A stretch of DNA of 64,000 nucleotides from an uncultured Poribacteria bacterium (GTDB lineage Bacteria; Poribacteria; WGA-4E; WGA-3G). Under the pieces are notes generated by a model. It saw only the letters and a list, made by a program, of their open reading frames with translations, had not been told where the DNA came from and did not search any database. Position numbers and translations under genes: made by a program. This document shows, piece by piece, positions 7,596 through 16,463 of the stretch. The stretch covers positions 3,984,835-4,048,834 of the forward strand of contig OX638352.1 in assembly GCA_951813545.1 (NCBI GenBank), in the 5' to 3' direction. How positions within the stretch are numbered: the stretch's first letter is position 1; each line of letters starts with the position of its first letter.

Positions 7596-8987
7596 TTGTT
7601 ACAACAGTGGAAACCTGACCCGACTTTTTACCCATCGCCGAAGATGGCGATCGAAGCACCCGCTGAGGAGGTCGCTTACGTCGCTGCACCTCGGGATGAC
7701 GGCAAACCTGATGCTATGTGTGTTGTTGACCTCAACACAGCGTCTGATACCTACGGACAGATCGTTCACAAACTCGAACTCGGTGTTCGTGATGAAATCC
7801 ATCACTTCGGTTGGAACGCTTGTAGTGCAGCACTCTGTCCCTACGCACCACACCCTTATATAGAACGACGTTACCTCGTTGTGCCAGCACTGCGCGGTTC
7901 CAGTATCTATATCCTTGATGTCAAAGAGGACCCGAAGGCACCGAAACTCATTAAAACTTTGGATGCCAATGAAGTTGAGTCGCGCTCCGGATATACCCGC
8001 CCACATACAGTACATTGTGGTCCCGAAGGGATCTACGTCAGCGCCTTGGCTTCAGCCGGTTCAGAAGAAGGGCCCGGTGGGATATTCCTCATGGATCACT
8101 ACAACTTCAACATTCTCGGGCAGTGGGAAGTGGAGCGCGGTCCGCAATCCCTCTCTTACGATTTTTGGTGGCATTTGGGCTACGATATCGCCGTCACCAG
8201 TGAGTGGGGCACGCCAGCAATGATTGAAAATGGTGTGAGCCTTGAAGACTTGGGGGAACGTAAGTTTGGACATAAAATTCATATCTGGGATATCCGACAC
8301 CGCAAGAATATCCAAACATTGGATCTCGGCGAAGATTATCAGATGATCTTAGAATTACGTCCCGCACATGACCCAACCAAGGCGTATGGCTTCGTCAACG
8401 CCGTGTTGAATATGAATGACCTTTCCAGCTCCATTTGGACATGGTACAAAGATGGAGACGATTGGGGTATCCAAAAGATTATTGATATTCCAGCGCAGGT
8501 ACCTGAAAATCCGGATGACTTACCACCGGCTTTAAAGGATATCGGGATGATTCCGACGCTTGTCACTGATCACATCCTCTCGTTGGATGACCGGTTCCTG
8601 TATGTCTCCTGTTGGGGTACTGGGGAGATGTTACAATACGACGTATCTGACCCGTTTAATCCAAAGCATACAGGTACTCTCGAAATAGGCGGGATTACAA
8701 AATCGCACCCGCACCCGGCAGCCGGACCTGTAAGCGGCGGTCCTCAGATGGTTGAATTGAGCCGCGATGGCAAACGTCTCTACTTCACTAATTCTCTCTA
8801 TGTCGCATGGGACAACCAATTCTATCCCGATAACGCGAATGGATGGATGGTGAAGGCGGATGTAAATGTGGAAGATGGCGGATTGGAATTGGATCCCGAT
8901 TTCTTCGTTGATTTCGGTGAGAGTCGTGCCCATCAGATTCGCTTGCAAGGTGGCGATAGTTCGTCCGATACTTTTTGCTATCCGTAG
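7596..8987 (+). CDS. Selenium-binding protein SBP56 / methanethiol oxidase family
   Basis: A 463-residue protein of the SBP56 (SELENBP1) family, full length. Family blocks are HHFGWNACSAALCPY, RRYLVVPALRGSSIYILDV, RPHTVHCGPEGIYVSALA, YDFWWHLGYDIAVTSEWGTP, LVTDHILSLDDRFLYVSCWGTGEM and SHPHPAAGPVSGGPQMVELS. Characterised members oxidise methanethiol to formaldehyde, H2S and H2O2 using copper; the conserved His residues here fit metal binding. The start is a TTG at 7596, 9 bases after AAGGAG; no ATG gives the conserved N-terminus WKPDPTFYPSP. There is no signal peptide. The next gene encodes a His-rich membrane protein, possibly for metal supply. Substrate is inferred from the family. Confidence 0.9.
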   Translation: MLQQWKPDPTFYPSPKMAIEAPAEEVAYVAAPRDDGKPDAMCVVDLNTASDTYGQIVHKLELGVRDEIHHFGWNACSAALCPYAPHPYIERRYLVVPALRGSSIYILDVKEDPKAPKLIKTLDANEVESRSGYTRPHTVHCGPEGIYVSALASAGSEEGPGGIFLMDHYNFNILGQWEVERGPQSLSYDFWWHLGYDIAVTSEWGTPAMIENGVSLEDLGERKFGHKIHIWDIRHRKNIQTLDLGEDYQMILELRPAHDPTKAYGFVNAVLNMNDLSSSIWTWYKDGDDWGIQKIIDIPAQVPENPDDLPPALKDIGMIPTLVTDHILSLDDRFLYVSCWGTGEMLQYDVSDPFNPKHTGTLEIGGITKSHPHPAAGPVSGGPQMVELSRDGKRLYFTNSLYVAWDNQFYPDNANGWMVKADVNVEDGGLELDPDFFVDFGESRAHQIRLQGGDSSSDTFCYP

Positions 8988-8995
8988 GAATTTCG

Positions 8996-9021
8996 TAGGG
9001 GTTGGGGGAACCCAACCCCTA
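8996..9021 (+). terminator. Hairpin after the SBP56 gene
   Basis: TAGGGGTTGGG (8996-9006) pairs with CCCAACCCCTA (9011-9021) over a GGAA loop, an 11-bp perfect stem. No T-run follows, so it could be a weak terminator, an mRNA-stabilising hairpin or a dispersed palindrome. Confidence 0.5.
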
Positions 9022-9065
9022 TTGTAAAAAATATTTGACGTTTTCATATCCAGAAAGGCGTTTTT

Positions 9066-9719
9066 ATGGATACCATTTCATGGTGGGGTATGCTCGGTCT
9101 CGGAGCATTTCACGGTATTAATCCAGGGATGGGGTGGCTTTTTGCTGTCGCTTTAGGCATGCAGGAGAAACGGAGAAGCGCAGTTATCGGGGCACTCTTC
9201 CCAATGGCATTGGGACACGCAATTTCGATCGGGGTCGTAGTGTTAGTGTTCGCTTTAGCACAACAACAGATCTCGAAGAACGTACTTGGCATTGCCTGTG
9301 CAGTTATTCTGTTCGGTTTCGGGCTATACAAACTCTTCCGAGCAAGGCATCCGAAGTGGGTGGGAATGCGTGTTAACTTCAAAGACTTAACAATCTGGTC
9401 CTTTCTCATGGCTTCTGCACACGGCGCAGGTTTAATGCTCGCTCCGCTCTTATTGCGGATGCCAGTGGCAGCGGCGCATTCTGGACATACCCACCACGCA
9501 TCTGAAACGATGACAGATAGTACTGCAGTATTATTATCCGCAATCGGTGTGCATACCCTCAGTTTTTTCGTTGTGACAGGAATTGTAGCGATCGTTGTTT
9601 ATGAAGTCGTAGGACTTGCCTTGCTTCGCAAGGCGTGGTTCAACTTGGATCTGTTGTGGTCTATTGCTCTGATGATTGCTGGAGTTGTCACGGTCGGTAT
9701 GCTTTTCTGGGGGCATTAA
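9066..9719 (+). CDS. Polytopic membrane protein with His-rich loop (NicO/UreH-like, possible metal transporter)
   Basis: A 217-residue protein with about six hydrophobic helices. The motifs GAFHGINPGMGWLFA (about 13-27), FPMALGHAISIGV and ASAHGAGLMLAP repeat a His-Gly/His-Ala pattern inside helices, reminiscent of the RcnA/NicO/UreH metal-transporter superfamily. A loop at about residues 136-147 (AAHSGHTHHASE) is rich in His. It lies 78 bases behind the SBP56 gene in the same orientation. Copper or nickel handling for SBP56 is a plausible but unproven job; the family itself is not certain. Confidence 0.6.
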   Translation: MDTISWWGMLGLGAFHGINPGMGWLFAVALGMQEKRRSAVIGALFPMALGHAISIGVVVLVFALAQQQISKNVLGIACAVILFGFGLYKLFRARHPKWVGMRVNFKDLTIWSFLMASAHGAGLMLAPLLLRMPVAAAHSGHTHHASETMTDSTAVLLSAIGVHTLSFFVVTGIVAIVVYEVVGLALLRKAWFNLDLLWSIALMIAGVVTVGMLFWGH

Positions 9720-9748
9720 GTAAAAGTGAATCTGGTATAACTGCCTTG

Positions 9749-10135
9749 CTAAACATTGACTTTATACTTCAGATCGCTAACCTCGTCCCCTGTCATGCCA
9801 CGAAAACCCCAGCAATGGGGAGCTTGTTCTTTTATCGTAATTTCGACATCTGTGGGGGAAATAGACAGCTGGCTTTCAATCTCTTTGAAAAGTGTTTTGA
9901 TGAGAATTTTTTGTGTTTCTACTTGGCGACCTGCCATCATATTGATTTCAATGACAGTATAGGCATCCGTACGACCGCCAGGATAGTAAAAATCTTCTTT
10001 CTCCATAGGCACAAAGCGGTGTGCACGTTTATCCTCTGGCATCCCAAGAACGGACTGCATACTGCCGTGGATCACATCGGATAATTGTGCCTTTATCGGA
10101 TTCAACTTCTCTTTGATTCCATATACAATAATCAC
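9749..10135 (-). CDS. Tautomerase-superfamily protein (Tautomerase_2 type, no Pro-1)
   Basis: A 128-residue protein. The segment RFVPMEKEDFYYPGGRTDAYTVIEINMMAGR and the C-terminal ISPTDVEITIKEQAPHCWGFRGMTGDE match the Tautomerase_2 branch of the 4-oxalocrotonate tautomerase superfamily. Classical members use an N-terminal Pro-1; here the protein begins M-I-I-V-Y-G, so the catalytic amine is absent and the activity may differ or be lost. The start is a GTG that overlaps the upstream stop by four bases (GTGA), so it is the last gene of a three-gene minus-strand operon. Confidence 0.75.
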   Translation of the reverse strand: MIIVYGIKEKLNPIKAQLSDVIHGSMQSVLGMPEDKRAHRFVPMEKEDFYYPGGRTDAYTVIEINMMAGRQVETQKILIKTLFKEIESQLSISPTDVEITIKEQAPHCWGFRGMTGDEVSDLKYKVNV

Positions 10136-10665
10136 GGTTTCTCCTTAATCTGTGCCGGGAGCAACGCAACACCGTATCTCTCTTGCAATGCACGTAGGTC
10201 AGCAAAGTCTGTGTTTTGCAACGTATATCCGGAATGTGAGCGCACTTGGTAATCCACCGACAGACACCGAACTTCCCGTCCGCCAATAGAACCTACAGCA
10301 CTCAACTCCGATTCGGTGATGATCCAATCAATTTCCCCTGGACCGTAGATCGCGCCCCCATCCTTGGTCCGTTCGATGACATGAAAGTCAATCCTTCCGT
10401 GTAATCGGTGTCCCATCACGAAGTTTCGATCCTTACGGTCGTCGGTATGGATGTCAACAAAGCCGCGTGCGAAGAGTGCCTCGGTGAGTACCGCTGAGTC
10501 TTCCCATGAGATCAGAATATCAAGGTCTTGATGGTTCCGAGTACATTCGTCCAGCAGCGCGTCAACACCCCAACCACCATCGATCCAAACCTTGATACCG
10601 AGTTCATCGAAGAGGTCAAGAAACCAGTGAACCATGTCAGCAGTCATAGGGTTTTCACAAAACAT
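10132..10665 (-). CDS. ANT(2'')/Lnu-like nucleotidyltransferase
   Basis: A 177-residue nucleotidyltransferase-fold protein. The core IDGGWGVDALLDECTRNHQDLDI (about residues 28-50) holds the GG...D...DLD pattern of ANT(2'')-type aminoglycoside and LinA/Lnu-type lincosamide nucleotidyltransferases, and REVRCLSVDYQVRSHSGY matches the Lnu C-terminal part. Such genes are common in environmental genomes and often act on unknown metabolites, so antibiotic resistance should not be assumed. ATG 10665 is used; an in-frame ATG six codons later is an alternative. It overlaps the tautomerase gene by 4 bases and follows the HD gene by 28 bases. Confidence 0.75.
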   Translation of the reverse strand: MFCENPMTADMVHWFLDLFDELGIKVWIDGGWGVDALLDECTRNHQDLDILISWEDSAVLTEALFARGFVDIHTDDRKDRNFVMGHRLHGRIDFHVIERTKDGGAIYGPGEIDWIITESELSAVGSIGGREVRCLSVDYQVRSHSGYTLQNTDFADLRALQERYGVALLPAQIKEKP

Positions 10666-10693
10666 GTAACAGGTTATATGATAAAATCTCTCG

Positions 10694-11257
10694 TCAAAGT
10701 GTCTTCAACGCGGCTTCATACTTGTCTCTAACGAGGTCTTGGACATCTTCTCGTAACTTCTGCCAACTCCGTTGGATTTTTGCCTTAACCCACACCCTAC
10801 CTTCATCGATTCCCATGCCATGATGCATGTATGCTAAGTATAAAAGCGAAGGCGCTTGTTCAATATGAGACATCGCATCGGCATTGGCAAGACATGCACC
10901 TTCCGCACTCCGATGTTCAACTCTGACACTTGCTCTATGTGTTGCGATAGCGTTTTTTACTGCTTCTCTTTTTTCTTTTCGGTAGCCGAAACGCTTGAGA
11001 AGTTTCTCCGCTTCAATCGGACCATGAATATGATGATCCGCATAAAGTGCTTTGTCTTTTATACTGGCATAATCATGAAGTAACGCCGCAATTTCAACAA
11101 TTTCGGGATCCGCATCAAAGCGTGAGGCGAGTTGTTTTGTATTTTCAACGACTTTCAGGATATGATGGGTCCAAATATCGTAACCGAAGATGTTGGTATC
11201 GGCAGCGCAAGCCTGTTCAACAATCTCCTCAATTCTGTTTCTCATAGTTTCAATCAT
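10694..11257 (-). CDS. HD-domain phosphohydrolase
   Basis: A 187-residue HD-superfamily protein. Metal ligands are visible as His31/His32 (WTHHILKV), His61-Asp62 (LLHDYASI) and a later His/Asp pair (ATHRASVR, NADAMSHIEQ). Family members hydrolyse phosphate esters or nucleotides in the cytoplasm; the substrate is unknown. It is the first gene of the minus-strand operon with the nucleotidyltransferase and tautomerase. In-frame Met codons lie at residues 1 and 5, so the exact start is uncertain. The ISAs1 element lies about 90 bases upstream and may affect its promoter. Confidence 0.8.
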   Translation of the reverse strand: MIETMRNRIEEIVEQACAADTNIFGYDIWTHHILKVVENTKQLASRFDADPEIVEIAALLHDYASIKDKALYADHHIHGPIEAEKLLKRFGYRKEKREAVKNAIATHRASVRVEHRSAEGACLANADAMSHIEQAPSLLYLAYMHHGMGIDEGRVWVKAKIQRSWQKLREDVQDLVRDKYEAALKTL

Positions 11258-11347
11258 GGGGTGTCCTCTTTATAAATCACGCGTAAATCAACTGCATTAA
11301 GCATACCATAAAACTGAGTTTGAGACAACTGAAAGTTGTGTCCGATC

Positions 11348-12689
11348 CAGGGTCATTCAATTTTAAGATTTCTCATTTTATGATGTTAACTGCGAGTATA
11401 GGTTTTGCGGCGAAAAGTTGAAGTGCGTCGGTGATTTTAGTATGTCCAGTGAATCGTAAGACGGAGATTGCGGTGTTTCGCAAAGCTGCCATGACTTGGG
11501 GGAGCACACCTGTTCTGACGGTTGAGGCGTCCTCTTGAAAGACGGCATCTCGGATCCAATGGAGTTTATTCTCAATCGTCCAGTGTTGGCGTCGGAGTTT
11601 GAGCAAGTCAGCTGCCGAGGCGCGTTCAGGTGATAGACTCGTGATGCCATACTGCACGTGGAAACCCTTGACGTGTGCGGTGCTTTTCTGTTTCTGGTGT
11701 GTGGTGTATTGATAAACTTGTTGTAGCCCCGGCCAGTCGGTATGTTCGGTCAAGAGAGTGCTTGTGGTGAGGGTGCGAGTGGTAATCCTGCCTTTTGCGT
11801 CTTCTGTATTCGTATACGTTTGAAGATGTGCGCCGACTTCTGCGTGAAGATTTTCAAACCGGCGGTGTTCAACTTCGGGTGGATCTGTTTCATCCAAGGG
11901 TTCAAAGAGGTCTCGAATATCCTCATATAACTGCTTCTGATTCGCTTTGACGGGGAGGCAGTAATCTGCTTGAGCATCAAGGATTTGTTGACAGAACTTA
12001 CGTTGGGTCAAAAGTGCGTCCGTTGTGATGACGAGACCTGAGACATCAAACGCTTTCAAGAGTTCAATGGAAACAGGGATTTCATTGCTCTTTTCACTCA
12101 CCGCACATTCTGCGACAGGGATGCCTAACTCATGAAAGACGGCTGCGAGCAGATGGGTCCTGCGGGCATCTTCGGGATGACTGTTGCCTAAGGTTTTACC
12201 ATCTATCGCAAGTCCCTTCAAGTTAGATGTGGAAATGCGCAAACTTGCTAAAGTCTGTGTCGTCCACTGCGTGAGCGTCTTTTCTACAGTGGCGATGTCA
12301 AGACGCCGATAGAGATAATGAAACGTTGATGCCGCCGGGGTTTGTTTCGCCGTGAACCCCAAGGCGTTTCGAAGGGCAGGGTGGAGCCGCGCCCATTTGG
12401 CAAGCTGTGTATAGCTGCGTTGACCACACAAGAGACCGACAACCGTGAGCGCAAGCATCGAGGCTAACGGATGCCGGAGCCCTTTTTTCTTGCGGGGATC
12501 TGGCACTTCTGCTAACATATCAACTAAGTGGCAGGAAGAAGTTCTTGTCATACTTCACCTCAAAAGTGTGCTACTTTTTATGGTGAAGTATAGCAGAAGT
12601 CGCGTGAAATGTCACGCGACTTCTGCTTATCTGAAGTATTAACACCCGTGAAAAATATAACACAAAAAACCTACAATTGAATGACCCTG
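11348..12689. mobile_element. ISAs1-family insertion sequence with 10-bp target duplication
   Basis: The element is 1342 bases. Ends CAGGGTCATTCAATT (11348-11362) and AATTGAATGACCCTG (12675-12689) are perfect 15-base inverted repeats. The target duplication GTGTCCGATC is perfect at 11338-11347 and 12690-12699. It inserted exactly beside a 132-base non-autonomous element with nearly the same ends. Confidence 0.95.
11373..12551 (-). CDS. ISAs1-family transposase
   Basis: A 392-residue intact transposase. Features are the N-terminal DDE_Tnp_1-associated domain (DPRKKKGLRHPLASMLALTVVGLLCG), the catalytic block LKGLAIDGKTLGNS (first Asp), SGLVITTDALLTQRKFCQ (second Asp) and the C-terminal WTIENKLHWIRDAVFQEDAS (Glu with the Y/W-IENKLHW signature of ISAs1). 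It fills the element. No frameshift is seen, so it is likely active and could mobilise the neighbouring small element in trans. Confidence 0.95.
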   Translation of the reverse strand: MTRTSSCHLVDMLAEVPDPRKKKGLRHPLASMLALTVVGLLCGQRSYTQLAKWARLHPALRNALGFTAKQTPAASTFHYLYRRLDIATVEKTLTQWTTQTLASLRISTSNLKGLAIDGKTLGNSHPEDARRTHLLAAVFHELGIPVAECAVSEKSNEIPVSIELLKAFDVSGLVITTDALLTQRKFCQQILDAQADYCLPVKANQKQLYEDIRDLFEPLDETDPPEVEHRRFENLHAEVGAHLQTYTNTEDAKGRITTRTLTTSTLLTEHTDWPGLQQVYQYTTHQKQKSTAHVKGFHVQYGITSLSPERASAADLLKLRRQHWTIENKLHWIRDAVFQEDASTVRTGVLPQVMAALRNTAISVLRFTGHTKITDALQLFAAKPILAVNIIK

Positions 12690-12698
12690 GTGTCCGAT

Positions 12699-12830
12699 CA
12701 GAGACATTCAATTTTAAGAAATTATTGGATTTCACGTCCTTTTTAAACGAGCCGGTGCGGTTAGGAAACCGAACCTACCGGGCCTGGTAGTGAAGATTCG
12801 ATCGAAAAAATGGATAATTGAATGGCTCTG
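12699..12830. mobile_element. MITE-like element with ISAs1-type ends
   Basis: CAGAGACATTCAATT at 12699-12713 and AATTGAATGGCTCTG at 12816-12830 are inverted repeats matching at 14 of 15 positions. The left end matches the full ISAs1 left end in 18 of 20 bases, including the TTTTAAG that follows. The interior has no ORF but holds a palindromic repeat (GGTGCGGTTAGG, then AACCGAACCTACC). It is best explained as a non-autonomous derivative. Confidence 0.7.
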
Positions 12831-12849
12831 AGTGCCTCTACCGAAAAAT

Positions 12850-12878
12850 TTGCTTTTTTTTCCTATCTATGCTATAAT
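12850..12878 (+). promoter_or_regulatory. Promoter for the DUF4432 gene
   Basis: TTGCTT (12850-12855), 17 bases, TATAAT (12873-12878). The coding start at 12989 leaves a leader of about 105 bases. Between 12552 and 12988 there is otherwise only the end of ISAs1 and the MITE. Confidence 0.6.
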
Positions 12879-12988
12879 GTCTTTTCAGTATACGGAAAGT
12901 TATGCCCTATTCCTAATTAATATGGGCTTGGAAGTTATGCCCATAAATTGAGACGATCCAGCTGCACCCAGAAGGAGAACCTTATTTA

Positions 12989-14074
12989 ATGAACCTATAT
13001 GGAGCAACGTATGACAGAATACAACTGCTTCGCCATATCGGAGATATATCGCAAATCGCCCATGCGAAAATGTATCAACTCACGGATGGCAATGAAAAAG
13101 GTGTTGACGCAATTGATTTCCGAACCGGTAGCGGCTTAAATTTCACCGTGCTACCGAGCCGTGGGTTAGATGTCTCTTACGCCGAATATCAGGGGATTCC
13201 ACTCTGTTGGCGTTCAAGTACAGGCGATGTCAACCCGGCGCATTATGAACCTGGTGGACTCGGATGGCTACGCAGCTTCTACGGCGGTTTACTGACGACC
13301 TGTGGGATGCGACAAGTCGGTGTACCCAATGAAGATGGCGATGAGGCATTAGGACTTCACGGAAGGGTGTCGCACATCCCGGCAAAAAATGTTTGGGTCG
13401 ACAGTCGGTGGGAAGGACAACGCTATATGCTATGGGCGCAGGGCAGGGTTAAAGAAACCGCTGCTTTGGGCGAAAACCTCTCTCGCACCCGCAGGATCTG
13501 GACGGAACTCGGATCGCGTACGTTGCATATCGAAGATATTGTTGAAAATTTGGGATACCAAGATTCACCACACATGTACCTCTTCCATATTAATGTCGGA
13601 TTTCCGATTCTCACACAAGACAGCGAACTACTGGCTCCCTCCTCACAAGTCACACCACGAGATGAACAAGCTGCTGCAAACTTAAATAACTATAACCTCT
13701 GCGAACCGCCAACCGTTGATTTCCAAGAGCAGGTTTTTTACCACGAAATGGAACCCGATGTTGATAATCACATACATGTCGCGCTTGTAAACCGAAGTTT
13801 TAACAACGGACAAGGCATCGGTGTATCGGTACGCTACCACAAGACGCAATTCCCACGCTTTGTCCAGTGGAAAATGTGTGGTGAAGGCACTTATGTCCTC
13901 GGTTTGGAACCATCGAATTGTGGAGTAGAGGGTAGGGAAAAAGAACGTGAACGGGGCACCCTACAGTATATTGAACCCGGCGGACGCAGACACTACGAAG
14001 TTGAAATCGGTGTATTAACCTCCAACGAGGAAATTGATGCGCTTCAAGAAAAAATTACAAAAACTCAAAATTAA
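12989..14074 (+). CDS. DUF4432 family protein (aldose 1-epimerase-like)
   Basis: A 361-residue protein of the DUF4432 family, which has the galactose-mutarotase beta-sandwich fold. Blocks seen are GLNFTVLPSRGLDVSYAEYQGIPLCWRSS near residues 49-77, a GLHGRVSHIPA segment and LFHINVGFPIL with conserved His, and WKMCGEGTYVLGLEPSNCGVEGR near the end. The function is probably carbohydrate binding or anomer or epimer conversion in sugar catabolism; the substrate is unknown. A purine-rich site (AGAAGGAGAA) precedes the ATG. No signal peptide. Confidence 0.85.
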   Translation: MNLYGATYDRIQLLRHIGDISQIAHAKMYQLTDGNEKGVDAIDFRTGSGLNFTVLPSRGLDVSYAEYQGIPLCWRSSTGDVNPAHYEPGGLGWLRSFYGGLLTTCGMRQVGVPNEDGDEALGLHGRVSHIPAKNVWVDSRWEGQRYMLWAQGRVKETAALGENLSRTRRIWTELGSRTLHIEDIVENLGYQDSPHMYLFHINVGFPILTQDSELLAPSSQVTPRDEQAAANLNNYNLCEPPTVDFQEQVFYHEMEPDVDNHIHVALVNRSFNNGQGIGVSVRYHKTQFPRFVQWKMCGEGTYVLGLEPSNCGVEGREKERERGTLQYIEPGGRRHYEVEIGVLTSNEEIDALQEKITKTQN

Positions 14075-14131
14075 TACCACTAATTTAGTGAGGATGTACC
14101 GATAGGTTGTCCCACGTCTCAGGAGAAATTA

Positions 14132-16135
14132 ATGATGAAGAAATGTTTGTCTTTACCCCTTATTGTGTTAGCGCTACTGACGGCGTTTATATTTGTTGGT
14201 TGCGGTGCGAAAGAGACACCCCCGACACCAGCTATTGCTGAAGCACCACCCACACAAGAATCGGACGAGAGCCACGAAGAACGGGAAGCTGTAGAACAGA
14301 AATCAGAAGAAGCACACGAAGAATTACATACCGTTGAAGGGGAAACGGAGCACGAAACCAAGCCTGAAGAGGTGATGCCAGCGATAGAAATTCCGAGCAG
14401 CAGTGTTTTGCATCTGATACCGCAACAAACATTTGGGATCATTTATTGTCCGAGTTTAGCTGAATTGGACGATCGAGTTAATATGTTGGCAATGGACTTG
14501 ATGCCGACCGCTGAAAATCCAGAGGTCATCGCCAAAATTTTGGCAGATACCTTCGGGGCTGGCTTCGAGAGTCTTGCTGAATTACAGGAAATTGGACTGG
14601 ATCTGAATCAAGATTTTGCAATCTTCATGACTTCCTTGGACCCTCCTGATATCTCCGCAACCGTGCATCTAACAGATTCTGCAGCCATGAAACAGGTAAT
14701 TGCGTCGGAAAGCGAAGGAAGTGCCCCCACAGAATATAACGGTGTAAGCTATTGGAACGCGGCTGGAGGTGGTGGCAGCTTCGCTATCATAGATGACATT
14801 CTCGTTTTCACTCGGTCTCCTGAGGTCTGTGAAAGTGTCATTGATACTTACAATGGAACGAAGCAGCCTATCACAATGGATCCGGCTTACAGTCCGTTTC
14901 TCCACGATGTTTCAGAGGGGAGAGCACAACTCGCGGCGCACTTTGATTTTGAGTCAATTGCGCCTGCCCTAAGTATTTCGATTGAAGAGCAGTCGGAATC
15001 AATAAAGGACGGTCTTGAAAGCGATCCCGCCGCCATGGCGGCAGCACCCTTTTTTGAGGGTATGTTTGCCACGGTGATAGACATGCTTATGCAGCTGGAA
15101 TCTCTAAGCGCGACGCTCACAGTGGAGGGAACCGATGTACAACTCACACCGTTTCTGAAATTCAAAAGCGATGGTAAAATTCAGAACGTGTTAAAAGAGA
15201 TGGTTCCTAATGAATTAACACGCCTCGGCGAACTCCCCAATCGGGCGTTTATGAATGGTGCTTTTCAAGGTAAACCCGAGTTGATAGTTCAGATGAGTAT
15301 GTTCTGGCTAAAGATGTTTTCACAAGACACTGACCCAGAACAGGCTAAGATGATTGAGTCGCTTATTAAACAGTCAGAGGACTTTTATGAGGCTCTCGCT
15401 GAGGAATGGAGTTTCTCCGCTAATTTTGGCGATAGTCTCTTCCCCGACTATTTAATTGTCTATGGACTGAAAGACGAACAGAAGGCGAAAACCTATATGG
15501 AAGAGGAGTTACTTAAACAACTGAAAACCTCAATGGAATTCGCTCAAAAGATGATAGGAGATGTTCCCAGTCTTGGCATGTACGAAGGCGCGCATCAAGG
15601 AGAATCCACGATGCACAACGGCGTTGAGATCAAGAGTTACATCTTCCCTAACTTCGGTGCTGTCCTTGGAGAGATGCCACCCGAAGCCGCTGGATTGATG
15701 CCCGACGAATGGCACTGGTACTATGCTTTTGCGGATGATCAATTGCTGATGGCTATCGGAAGTCAGGAGTTAATAACGATGAGTCTGGATAACAGTGCAG
15801 GGATTGATACCGGACCTCGTTTCTCTGGAGAGCCAAGTTATGAAAAACTCGTCGCGACCTTGGGATTGGAAAATAACCTATTTTTGGCAATTTCACCAAT
15901 GACCATGGTTAAAGACCTCTTACCGATTATCGCGAAGATGTCAGATCCAAATACTGCTGCGGGAATGCAGATGTTGTCCGGAATGTTTATGAATCTACCG
16001 GAGAACTACAGCATCGGTTTTTCCGCCAAAGTGCAGGGCGAGGGAATTGGAGCAACGCTGCTACTTACCCTCGGCGATTTCAAGCAGCTTATCCAGACCT
16101 TTGCAATGATGCAAGGTATGGGACAGATGCAATAA
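14132..16135 (+). CDS. Large lipoprotein of unknown function (DUF3352-like)
   Basis: A 667-residue protein. The signal peptide ends in lipobox FVGC (Cys at about residue 25). An acidic, Glu-rich and low-complexity linker follows (about residues 30-85), then an alpha/beta region with repeats such as LTDSAAMKQVI...YNGVSYWNAAGGGGSFAIIDDILVFTRSPE, typical of DUF3352-like exported proteins. Two tandem ATGs start the gene (14132/14135) 7 bases after AGGAG. It ends at a strong terminator. The role is unknown, probably at the cell envelope. Confidence 0.75.
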   Translation: MMKKCLSLPLIVLALLTAFIFVGCGAKETPPTPAIAEAPPTQESDESHEEREAVEQKSEEAHEELHTVEGETEHETKPEEVMPAIEIPSSSVLHLIPQQTFGIIYCPSLAELDDRVNMLAMDLMPTAENPEVIAKILADTFGAGFESLAELQEIGLDLNQDFAIFMTSLDPPDISATVHLTDSAAMKQVIASESEGSAPTEYNGVSYWNAAGGGGSFAIIDDILVFTRSPEVCESVIDTYNGTKQPITMDPAYSPFLHDVSEGRAQLAAHFDFESIAPALSISIEEQSESIKDGLESDPAAMAAAPFFEGMFATVIDMLMQLESLSATLTVEGTDVQLTPFLKFKSDGKIQNVLKEMVPNELTRLGELPNRAFMNGAFQGKPELIVQMSMFWLKMFSQDTDPEQAKMIESLIKQSEDFYEALAEEWSFSANFGDSLFPDYLIVYGLKDEQKAKTYMEEELLKQLKTSMEFAQKMIGDVPSLGMYEGAHQGESTMHNGVEIKSYIFPNFGAVLGEMPPEAAGLMPDEWHWYYAFADDQLLMAIGSQELITMSLDNSAGIDTGPRFSGEPSYEKLVATLGLENNLFLAISPMTMVKDLLPIIAKMSDPNTAAGMQMLSGMFMNLPENYSIGFSAKVQGEGIGATLLLTLGDFKQLIQTFAMMQGMGQMQ

Positions 16136-16145
16136 GTGCGTTTCT

Positions 16146-16180
16146 AACTCGCCCACAATCAGATTGTGGGCGAGTTTCTT
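16146..16180 (+). terminator. Rho-independent terminator
   Basis: A perfect 14-bp stem: AACTCGCCCACAAT (16146-16159) with ATTGTGGGCGAGTT (16163-16176), a 3-base loop and a short T-rich tail. It ends the lipoprotein transcript. Confidence 0.85.
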
Positions 16181-16224
16181 ATAAGGATTAGCATAAAGAC
16201 CGAAGATATGTTGACTTTCTGGTG

Positions 16225-16315
16225 AACAACAACTCCACAAATGCCGCTCCTTCGCTGGCGGGATTTGTAACTGGAGTCCCCACCCATTACTGGGAAGCGA
16301 AAGGGCACCTATTTA
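16225..16315 (-). repeat. Dispersed repeat sharing sequence with the tnpB-element leader
   Basis: Read on the minus strand it contains CTTCCCAGTAATGGGTGGGG followed by ACTCC, matching the plus strand at 24011-24034 with two differences, and then a GCGGCATTTG string also present near 23638. No ORF is seen between 16136 and the BCCT remnant. It appears to be a remnant of a repeat family in the disrupted 5' part of a pseudogene. Confidence 0.5.
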
Positions 16316-16463
16316 CATTGATTTTCAGCGTTTTGGTCGCATCCGTTCTACCTCACCCACGCTGTGATAGACACTTTTTCTCAGATTGAAACCTATGCCG
16401 CTAAGTCTTCCGAAAATAGCGGCGAATCACAAAAAGTTTTACAAGGACATTTATATTTTTTAT

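Noticed and set aside
10132..10665. Antibiotic resistance gene
   Set aside because: The family match is real, but distant environmental homologues are common; no evidence links it to aminoglycosides or lincosamides.
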